64,000 nt of DNA from Curvibacter microcysteis (GTDB lineage: Bacteria > Pseudomonadota > Gammaproteobacteria > Burkholderiales > Burkholderiaceae_C): NCBI RefSeq assembly GCF_028649435.1, contig NZ_JAQSIN010000005.1. The stretch is one strand, 5' to 3'. The translations under genes were made by a program, and so were the position numbers. The notes beneath the pieces are model-generated. The model saw nothing but the letters and a program-made list of their open reading frames with translations. It had not been told where the DNA came from and searched no databases. This document shows, in pieces, positions 58,487 to 64,000 of the stretch. Positions within the stretch are counted from its first letter, which is position 1. Each line of letters opens with the position of its first letter.

Positions 58487-58533
58487 GAAAAACGCACATT
58501 TCAGACGAAAACCTGGCCAATCACCGCAAGCCT

Positions 58534-58551
58534 GTGCAACTTAAATTGCAC
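58534..58551. promoter_or_regulatory. Inverted repeat GTGCAA-N6-TTGCAC
   Basis: Perfect 6-bp arms around CTTAAA, about 90 bp upstream of the RRM start codon. It may be an operator or part of the 5' leader structure, depending on where transcription starts, which cannot be fixed from sequence. Confidence 0.5.
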
Positions 58552-58749
58552 TGATGCATTAAATGCGCGGAATCCAAAAACACCTAGCAATTTTTTGGAA
58601 ATAAGCTTGGCTTTCTTGATTTAGGTGGGCTGGAGGGGCAGGTTGTTGACTGGAAAAGACAGATTTCGCCCTACCTTTCGCCGGGCTGACAGCCAGCGGG
58701 CCCGCCGGGCGGAGGGCTCCGGCCCGCGCGCCTGCCGCCAAATGCGCCC

Positions 58750-58920
58750 TCAAGGCCGGCCGGTGATCTGCTGAAACCACCACAGCAGCAGTCCCGGCAC
58801 CACCACGGGCAGGGTCAGGGTCATGAAGACGGCAACAAACAACACCAGGGTCACCAAGTCGGCCAGGCATTGGCGCGCCCAGACCCGAAGGTCTTCGTCC
58901 CAAAAGCGCTTGTGGTTCAT
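58750..58920 (-). CDS. Small membrane protein, hypothetical
   Basis: A 56-residue protein starting MNHKRFWDEDLRVWARQ, with a single hydrophobic segment at about 21-46 (LVTLVLFVAVFMTLTLPVVVPGLLLWWF) and a short polar tail. The codons have the G/C-rich third positions of neighbouring genes. Longer in-frame starts upstream would run into the nirB promoter region. It is divergent from nirB. I recognise no family; its reality as a gene is likely but not certain. Confidence 0.55.
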   Translation of the reverse strand: MNHKRFWDEDLRVWARQCLADLVTLVLFVAVFMTLTLPVVVPGLLLWWFQQITGRP

Positions 58921-59098
58921 ACGGGCCTCGCTGCTCGCGGCCTGATGCGGCCGCTCACCTTGGGTTTTACTCCGTCGGTCGCACAGGTCAAGGTCTATTT
59001 GGGGCGCAGTCGGGGCGGCGCGTCCCGACTCGGGCACCAAGTTGGCGCGCGTCGCCATGTTTCGGTGCTGCCGGGGGCCTTCAGAGGCCAGTTTGCTT

Positions 59099-59114
59099 GG
59101 GCATGAAGATTGCT
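59099..59114 (+). promoter_or_regulatory. Sigma-54 promoter of nirBD
   Basis: GGGCAT-N5-TTGCT matches the -24/-12 consensus TGGCAC-N5-TTGCW, with GG and GC exactly 10 bp apart (GG at 59100-59101, GC at 59112-59113). Transcription should begin near 59125. Sigma-54 control, usually with NtrC, is standard for assimilatory nitrate/nitrite genes. Confidence 0.7.
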
Positions 59115-59126
59115 TGATGTGGCCGT

Positions 59127-59184
59127 GCCCGCAGGTATTGTCGCCCACGCGTTCGCACCCGGTTTCCGCTAACGACGGCGGAGA
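59127..59184 (+). ncRNA. ANTAR-type dual hexaloop leader element
   Basis: The second hairpin is strong: an 8-bp stem 59163-59170/59177-59184 including U-G pairs, closing a hexaloop AACGAC. The first is weaker: 59127-59136/59143-59152 with mismatches, closing a hexaloop AUUGUC. Both loops have A at position 1 and G at position 4 and are closed by a U-G pair, which is the known signature bound by ANTAR antiterminators. It starts at the predicted transcription start, and a NIT-ANTAR gene lies at the end of the same operon. Confidence 0.65.
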
Positions 59185-59292
59185 AGCATGGCGCCCCCAT
59201 CGGTCTTGGTTCATTCAAGGCTGCTTCGGAGGTCCATTTTTCTTAGATTTCTTCAACCCAGGCGGGTGTGAGCGCTCAGCGCCACCCCTGCC

Positions 59293-59334
59293 CAGGCGAA
59301 GCAGTCCCGTCTTGGCAAGGGACAGCAGCGCCTG
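59293..59334 (+). other. Long imperfect hairpin in the nirB leader
   Basis: CAGGCG (59293-59298) pairs CGCCTG (59329-59334), and inside it GTCCC (59304-59308) pairs GGGAC (59319-59323), separated by 5-nt internal loops. It ends 18 nt before the nirB ATG. There is no U-tract, so it is more likely to affect mRNA stability or translation than to terminate transcription. Confidence 0.5.
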
Positions 59335-59352
59335 TACGCCTCTGAGGTGCTT

Positions 59353-61908
59353 ATGAAAATCGTCGTTGTGGGTCATGGCATGGTCGGCCACAAGTTCCTG
59401 GAAAGCCTGGCCGAAACCGGCCTGGCCCAGGCCCAGATCACCGTCTTGGGCGAAGAAGTTCGCCCCGCTTACGACCGGGTGCACCTGTCCGAGTTCTTTG
59501 CCGGCAAGACCGCTGAAGACCTGAGCCTGGTCGAGCCGGGCTTTTTTGAACGCACCGGCTACACCCTGCGCCTGGCCTCGCGGGCCGTGGCCATTGACCG
59601 CAGCGCCCACACCGTGACCACCGCGGCGGGCGAGGTCTTGCCCTACGACAAGCTGGTGCTGGCCACGGGCTCCAACCCCTTTGTGCCCGCCGTGCCCGGC
59701 CACGACCGCGCCGACTGCTTTGTCTACCGCACCATCGAAGACCTGGAGGCCATGACCGCTTGTGGCGCCCGCGCCAAGACCGGCGTGGTGGTGGGCGGCG
59801 GCTTGCTGGGCCTGGAATGCGCCAAGGCCTTGCGCGACCTGGGCCTGCAAACCCATGTGGTCGAGTTTGCCCCGCGCCTGATGGCGGTGCAGGTGGACGA
59901 GGGCGGTGGCCGCGTGCTGCGCCAGAAGATCGAAGACCTGGGCCTGCAAGTGCACACCCAGAAGAACACCCTGGAGATCGTGGACGGCACCGAGGCCCGT
60001 CACCGCATGGTGTTTGCCGACGGCTCGGCGCTGGAGGCGGACATGATCGTGTTCTCCGCCGGCATCCGCCCGCGTGACGAGCTGGCCCGTGCCAGCGGCC
60101 TGGACCTGGGCCCGCGCGGCGGCATCAACATCGACAGCGCCTGCCGCACCAGCGACCCCGACATCTACGCCATTGGCGAGTGCGCCGCCTGGAACGGCCA
60201 GACCTTTGGCCTGGTGGCGCCCGGCTACGAGATGGCCCGCGTCACCGCGCGCCACATCGGGGGCCAGGACGACGCCGCCTTTGTGGGCGCCGACATGAGC
60301 ACCAAGCTCAAGCTGATGGGTGTGGACGTGGCCAGCCTGGGTGACGCCCATGGCAAGACGCCGGGCAGCCGCAGCTTTCAGTACAGCGACGAGATCAAGC
60401 AGGTCTACAAGAAGATCGTGGTCAGCGAAGACGGCAAGCGCCTGCTGGGCGCCGTGCTGGTGGGCGATGCGGCCGAGTACGGCAGCTTGCTGCAAATGGC
60501 GCTCAACGCCATCGAGCTGCCGGCCCAGCCGGAGTTCTTGATCCTGCCGTCCAGCGACGGCCAGGCCAAGCCCACCCTGGGCGTGGACGCGCTGCCCGAC
60601 AGCGCCCAGATCTGCTCGTGCAACAACGTCAGCAAAGGCCAGATCTGCCAGGCCGTCTGCGAGGGCGCCACCTCCATCGGGGCGCTCAAGGCCTGCACCA
60701 AGGCCGGCGCCACCTGCGGCGGCTGCGTGCCCCTGGTCACCCAGGTCATGAAGGCCGAGATGAAGAAGCAGGGCCTGGCCGTCAACAACCACCTGTGCGA
60801 GCACTTCGCGTATTCGCGCCAAGAGCTGTACCACCTGGTCCGCGTGGGCCAGATCCGCAGCTTTGACGAGCTGTTGGCACGCCACGGCCACGGCCTGGGC
60901 TGCGACATCTGCAAGCCCGTGGCCGCCAGCGTGCTGGCCTCGTGCTGGAACGAGTTTGTGCTCAAGAAAGACCTGGCCAGCCTGCAAGACAGCAACGACT
61001 ACTACCTGGGCAACATCCAAAAAGACGGCTCGTACTCAGTGGTGCCACGCATGCCCGCCGGCGAGGTCACGCCCGACGGCCTGATCGCGGTCGGCCAGGT
61101 GGCCAAGAAGTACGGCCTGTACACCAAGATCACCGGCGGCCAGCGTGTGGACCTGTTTGGCGCCCGCGTCGAGCAACTGCCCGCCATCTGGGAAGAGCTG
61201 ATCGCGGCGGGCTTTGAGTCCGGCCACGCCTACGGCAAGTCGCTGCGCACCGTGAAGAGCTGTGTTGGGTCGACCTGGTGCCGCTACGGCGTGGGCGACA
61301 GCGTGGGCCTGGCCGTGCTGCTGGAGAACCGCTACAAAGGCCTGCGCGCGCCGCACAAGATCAAGTTTGGCGTCTCCGGCTGCACACGCGAATGCGCCGA
61401 AGCCCAGGGCAAGGACATTGGCGTCATCGCCACCGACAAGGGCTGGAACCTGTACGTGTGCGGCAACGGCGGCATGAAGCCGCGCCACGCCGAGCTGTTT
61501 GCGTCTGACCTGAGCCAGGCCGAGCTGATCCGCCTGATCGACTGCGTGCTGATGTTTTATGTGCGCACCGCCGACCGCCTGCAACGGACCAGCACCTGGC
61601 GCGAGAACCTGGAAGGCGGCCTGGCCTATTTGCAAGACGTCATCCTGCGCGACAGCCTGGGCCTGTGCGCCGAGCTGGAAAGCCAGATGCAGCAAGTGGT
61701 CGACACCTACCAATGCGAGTGGAAAACCGCCGTCACCACGCCCGAGGTGCGCCAGCGCTTCCGGTCTTTTGTGAACAGCGACCGCGCCGACGAGCACATC
61801 GTGTTTGTCGAAGAGCGTGGCCAGATCCGCCCGGCCCGCCCTGAAGAGCGTGACCTGGCCACTGTCACAGCCACCGCATCCGCCGGCGCCCCGCGCGCCC
61901 TGGCTTGA
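59353..61908 (+). CDS. nirB: Assimilatory nitrite reductase large subunit
   Basis: An 851-residue cytoplasmic NAD(P)H-nitrite reductase making ammonium. An N-terminal FAD/NAD module (IVVVGHGMVGHKFLESL, then VVVGGGLLGLECAKAL) is followed by a BFD-type [2Fe-2S] domain near 421 (ICSCNNVSKGQI, then CTKAGATCGGCVP). The C-terminal sulfite/nitrite reductase half has the siroheme-[4Fe-4S] cysteines SCVGSTWCRYG (about 636) and SGCTRECAEA (about 676). The ATG at 59353 has GAGG 5 nt upstream; another ATG lies six bases earlier. Operon order is nirB-nirD-NIT/ANTAR regulator. No nitrate reductase or transporter gene follows before the IS element. Confidence 0.97.
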   Translation: MKIVVVGHGMVGHKFLESLAETGLAQAQITVLGEEVRPAYDRVHLSEFFAGKTAEDLSLVEPGFFERTGYTLRLASRAVAIDRSAHTVTTAAGEVLPYDKLVLATGSNPFVPAVPGHDRADCFVYRTIEDLEAMTACGARAKTGVVVGGGLLGLECAKALRDLGLQTHVVEFAPRLMAVQVDEGGGRVLRQKIEDLGLQVHTQKNTLEIVDGTEARHRMVFADGSALEADMIVFSAGIRPRDELARASGLDLGPRGGINIDSACRTSDPDIYAIGECAAWNGQTFGLVAPGYEMARVTARHIGGQDDAAFVGADMSTKLKLMGVDVASLGDAHGKTPGSRSFQYSDEIKQVYKKIVVSEDGKRLLGAVLVGDAAEYGSLLQMALNAIELPAQPEFLILPSSDGQAKPTLGVDALPDSAQICSCNNVSKGQICQAVCEGATSIGALKACTKAGATCGGCVPLVTQVMKAEMKKQGLAVNNHLCEHFAYSRQELYHLVRVGQIRSFDELLARHGHGLGCDICKPVAASVLASCWNEFVLKKDLASLQDSNDYYLGNIQKDGSYSVVPRMPAGEVTPDGLIAVGQVAKKYGLYTKITGGQRVDLFGARVEQLPAIWEELIAAGFESGHAYGKSLRTVKSCVGSTWCRYGVGDSVGLAVLLENRYKGLRAPHKIKFGVSGCTRECAEAQGKDIGVIATDKGWNLYVCGNGGMKPRHAELFASDLSQAELIRLIDCVLMFYVRTADRLQRTSTWRENLEGGLAYLQDVILRDSLGLCAELESQMQQVVDTYQCEWKTAVTTPEVRQRFRSFVNSDRADEHIVFVEERGQIRPARPEERDLATVTATASAGAPRALA

Positions 61909-61933
61909 GCCCCCGGGCCTGGAGGAATTGAAC

Positions 61934-62278
61934 ATGAGCACCCCCACCGACACCTTGAACTGGACCGCCGTCTGCACCGTGGCCGACATCCTGCCCAACA
62001 CCGGCGTCTGTGCCCGCGTGGCGCAGCACCACGTGGCCATCTTCCGCGTGGGCGACGCGCAGTTTTTTGCCATCGACAACGTGGACCCCAAGTCCCAGGC
62101 CAGCGTCAATTCACGCGGGCTGGTGGGCAACCTGGCCGACCGCACCGTGGTAGCCTCACCGCTTTACAAGCACCACTTTGACCTGCGCAACGGCGAGTGC
62201 CTGGAAGCCCCGGAGTATTCGGTGCGCGCCTACCCGGTGCGCCTGGACGGCGACCAGGTTTGCGTGGCCGCCCCTTGA
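61934..62278 (+). CDS. nirD: Nitrite reductase small subunit
   Basis: A 114-residue Rieske-fold subunit of NirBD. The fold is recognisable (VCARVAQHHVAIFRVGDAQFFAIDNVDPKSQASVNSRGLVGN, then VVASPLYKHHFDLRNGECLEAPEYSVRAYPVR). The Cys/His ligands of a true Rieske cluster are absent, as in E. coli NirD. GGAGGAA lies 6-8 nt before the ATG, which follows nirB by 25 bp. It supports activity of the large subunit. Confidence 0.95.
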   Translation: MSTPTDTLNWTAVCTVADILPNTGVCARVAQHHVAIFRVGDAQFFAIDNVDPKSQASVNSRGLVGNLADRTVVASPLYKHHFDLRNGECLEAPEYSVRAYPVRLDGDQVCVAAP

Positions 62279-62289
62279 GTCCCGCACTC

Positions 62290-63756
62290 ATGTCAGCGGC
62301 GGCCCCGCGTGCGCAGGGTACGGAAGGTGCTTGGTCTGCCGACTACACCACCGACCCCGATCAAGCCATGCCCCTGTCCGTCTCACAACTGGTATTGCGT
62401 GCCAAGCAACTGGAGATTGAGGCCCTGCGCCACCTGGCCGGCCGCGTGGAGCTGGTCGACGTCACCGGCCAGTTGATCGACGCCTTGCAGCGCGAGCGCG
62501 GCGCCAGCAGCGGCTTTTTGGCCTCGGGCGGGCAGCGCTTTGCCGCCGAGCGCCGCGCCGCCAGCGCCGTGGCCGAGCCGGTCGAAGCGGCGCTGCGCGA
62601 GCAGTTTGCCCACCACCTGCAGCCGCCCCTGGGCGCGTCCACCCGCCTGCTGTCCCTGATGGCCTGGGTGCTGCTGGACCTGGAGGCGCTGCCCGCGCTG
62701 CGCGCCCAGATCGAGCGCCAAACCCCCAGCGCCAGCGACGCCGTGGCCGCCTTCAGCCGCGTCATAGCCGGCCTGGTGGAGCTGATTTTTCATTTGGCCG
62801 ATGCGGCCCCCAACCCCGATGTGTCGCGCCTGCTGGTCGCCTTTGTGCACCTGGTGCAAGGCAAAGAAGCCGCCGGCCAAGAGCGCGCCGTGGGCGCCCA
62901 GCTGTACGCCTCGGGCCTGTGCACCGAGGCCCTGCAACAGCGCGTGGTGCAGCTGATCGAAGCGCAAGAGCGCAGCCTGCACCTGTTTGAAGAATTTGCC
63001 GAGCCCGCCCTGCGCACCCGCTGGCAGCAACTGCAGCTGACCCCCAAGGTCGCCCTGCTGGAGCGCCTGCGCCGCACCCTGTGCATGGCGCGCCACGAAG
63101 CCGCGCTGGACAGCAGCCTCAGCGACGACTGGTTTGAAGTGGCCAGCGTGCGCATTGCCGAGCTGTGGCAACTGCAAACCGAGCTGGTCGCCTGCCTGCG
63201 CCAGGCCTGCCAGGCCCAGATCGAGGCCGTGGAGCGCGATCTGCAAGACTCGGAAGGCCTGCTGCGCCAACTGCGCGACAAGCCTTTGCCGCGCGCCCAG
63301 GCGGTGGAGCGCTTTTTCTCGCAACCCGGTGGCGAGGCGCTGCCTGTGGCGGGCCTGGCCGGGGCGGCTCATTCGGCGGCCGCTGCGGCGGCGGCTTCTG
63401 TGGCTGCTGGTTCTGGTCCTAGCGGTGCCGGTGTCGTCAATGCAAGCGCTGCCGTCAATGCAGCGCCAGGGCACGAACCCAGCGTGTCGTCCTTGGTCGA
63501 GCTGCTGCAAGCCCAGTCCGAGCGCCTGGCCCGCATGGAAGTCGAGCTGGACACCGCGCGCCGCGCCTTGAACGAACGCAAGGTGATCGAACGCGCCAAA
63601 GGCGCCCTCATGGCCCGCCTGGGCCTGACCGAAGACGCCGCGCTGCGCGCCCTGCAAAAAGCGTCGATGGACCACAACCGGCGCTTGCTGGATGTGGCCG
63701 AGGCGACGCTGGCGCTGCCGGATTTTGTGTTTGAGGGGAGAGGGGCGGGGAAGTGA
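62290..63756 (+). CDS. Nitrate/nitrite-sensing NIT-ANTAR antitermination regulator (NasR-like)
   Basis: A 488-residue regulator with an N-terminal all-helical NIT sensor (about residues 40-300, including LIDALQRERGASSGFLASGG and QLYASGLCTEALQQRVVQLIEAQERSLHLFEEFA). A low-complexity Ala/Gly linker spans about 355-395. The C-terminal ANTAR RNA-binding domain (about 405-475) includes ALNERKVIERAKGALMARLGLTEDAALRALQKASMDHNRRLLDVAEATLAL. NasR of Klebsiella binds nitrate or nitrite and lets polymerase read through a leader terminator. The start may be ATG 62290 (11 bp after nirD) or 62368 (MPLSVSQL). Target is most likely the nirB leader upstream. Confidence 0.92.
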   Translation: MSAAAPRAQGTEGAWSADYTTDPDQAMPLSVSQLVLRAKQLEIEALRHLAGRVELVDVTGQLIDALQRERGASSGFLASGGQRFAAERRAASAVAEPVEAALREQFAHHLQPPLGASTRLLSLMAWVLLDLEALPALRAQIERQTPSASDAVAAFSRVIAGLVELIFHLADAAPNPDVSRLLVAFVHLVQGKEAAGQERAVGAQLYASGLCTEALQQRVVQLIEAQERSLHLFEEFAEPALRTRWQQLQLTPKVALLERLRRTLCMARHEAALDSSLSDDWFEVASVRIAELWQLQTELVACLRQACQAQIEAVERDLQDSEGLLRQLRDKPLPRAQAVERFFSQPGGEALPVAGLAGAAHSAAAAAAASVAAGSGPSGAGVVNASAAVNAAPGHEPSVSSLVELLQAQSERLARMEVELDTARRALNERKVIERAKGALMARLGLTEDAALRALQKASMDHNRRLLDVAEATLALPDFVFEGRGAGK

Positions 63757-63821
63757 GGGGGTATTTTGTGACTGCTTGAGGCTAATTCTGTTGAAAAACT
63801 CGTTTCGAAGCTTAGGTCGGG

Positions 63822-63841
63822 TCGCTGGCTTCTGCCAGCGA
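63822..63841. other. Hairpin inside the IS end
   Basis: TCGCTGG-CTTCTG-CCAGCGA gives a 7-bp stem, followed on the + strand by GGATGATTTTTC. It could terminate the nirBD-regulator transcript before it enters the transposase, or protect the transposase from read-through. Confidence 0.5.
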
Positions 63842-63899
63842 GGATGATTTTTCTTGTTGGGTGTGTCGCTTTTGGCGGGTCAGCCTCCCTTCGCTCCCG

Positions 63900-64000
63900 T
63901 TACCTGGCTATCGCCACCGGCACTCCCTGTGCATGTGTCAACCACTTGGCCATTCTTCGCAAGTTCTGCGCCGTTGCCGCCAATATGAACTCATCGCGCG
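63900..64000 (-). CDS. Transposase C-terminal fragment (5' part outside window)
   Basis: The last 32 codons before a TAA at 63900-63902 read RDEFILAATAQNLRRMAKW followed by LTHAQGVPVAIAR. The AATAQNLR signature with a following hydrophobic-basic tail is characteristic of IS1182/IS5-like DDE transposases. The rest of the gene lies beyond the window, so intactness cannot be judged. Confidence 0.7.
   Translation of the reverse strand, partial: RDEFILAATAQNLRRMAKWLTHAQGVPVAIAR

Larger units (their letters stand above)
58445..58749. other. 305-bp AT-richer region with RRM gene leader and promoter
   Basis: This gap between the RRM gene and a small leftward membrane-protein gene is visibly richer in A/T than its surroundings. 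It holds the ribosome-site hairpin (58448-58486) and a perfect inverted repeat (58534-58551). A short dyad GCATT-A-AATGC lies at about 58555-58565. The long leader of over 100 nt resembles those of cold-shock genes. Confidence 0.65.
58921..59352. other. 432-bp nirB promoter and leader region
   Basis: This gap holds a sigma-54 promoter (59099-59114), a possible NtrC half-site (GGTGC at 59064-59068), two hexaloop hairpins (59127-59184) and an 8-bp stem CGGTCTTG/CAAGGCTG (59201-59223). It ends with a T-run (59236-59241), a long imperfect hairpin (59293-59334) and the ribosome binding site GAGG at 59344-59347. The predicted leader is about 228 nt. Confidence 0.7.
63779..64000 (-). mobile_element. 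End of an IS1182-like insertion sequence
   Basis: The GC and codon character change after the regulator's stop. The sequence GGCTAATTCTGTTGAAAAACTCG (shortened here in meaning: an AT-rich terminal region at 63781-63803) resembles IS1182-family ends, and a transposase C-terminus is encoded leftward just inside it. The element continues past the window edge. The outer boundary at 63779 is approximate because the other inverted repeat is not visible. Confidence 0.6.

Noticed and set aside
59201..59241. Clean intrinsic terminator in the nirB leader
   Set aside because: The 8-bp stem ends 12 nt before the T-run, so it does not meet the usual terminator geometry; kept only as a candidate.

Overview
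The window is a high-GC, densely packed bacterial chromosome segment. Gene content points to a betaproteobacterium of the order Burkholderiales, most likely Comamonadaceae. The main reasons are five tripartite-tricarboxylate (Bug/TctC) solute receptors with no permease genes beside them, many LysR regulators divergent from small catabolic operons, an AcuR/AcuI pair, and a short type-2 ArgC. The family assignment is inference. No rRNA, tRNA or CRISPR array was seen.

Region 1 (1-18 kb) is catabolic. It starts with a Bug receptor/enoyl-CoA hydratase pair beside an IclR regulator, then two tandem Bug receptors. An alpha/beta hydrolase lacking the usual serine nucleophile follows. Next comes a leftward run of quinone reductase, a small alpha-beta-barrel protein, a hydrolase and a Tat-exported two-subunit molybdenum hydroxylase, all divergent from a LysR gene. 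After these lie a secreted metallo-beta-lactamase-fold hydrolase with its LysR, a zinc alcohol dehydrogenase, and acuR-acuI (acrylyl-CoA detoxification) behind a palindromic operator.

Region 2 (17-34 kb) alternates LysR genes with target operons: an MFS exporter, a tartrate/D-malate dehydrogenase plus Bug receptor, and an HMG-CoA-lyase-like enzyme with a family III CoA-transferase and a Bug receptor. Then come argC, a nitroreductase, a membrane diguanylate cyclase, a CtlX-type guanidino hydrolase and a secreted hydrolase.

Region 3 (34-43.6 kb) holds a LysE exporter, a glycerophosphodiesterase lipoprotein, a NikR-like regulator with a NicT nickel permease (a NikR-type operator abuts the nicT start), and a TRAP transporter operon carrying divergent AroQ-like and AroE-like enzymes, probably for quinate/shikimate-type compounds.

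Region 4 (43.6-57.7 kb) is envelope biology: a complete lipid A 4-amino-4-deoxy-L-arabinose (arn) operon in which ArnA is split into two genes, then a thioesterase and a three-gene RND efflux operon.

Region 5 (57.7-64 kb) contains a glycine-rich RRM RNA-binding protein whose ribosome binding site is predicted to be locked in an 8-bp stem, then assimilatory nirBD followed by a NIT-ANTAR regulator. Upstream of nirB there is a good sigma-54 promoter and an RNA leader with two A1/G4 hexaloop hairpins of the ANTAR-binding type. This is a self-contained nitrate/nitrite-responsive antitermination unit. The window ends inside an IS1182-like transposase.
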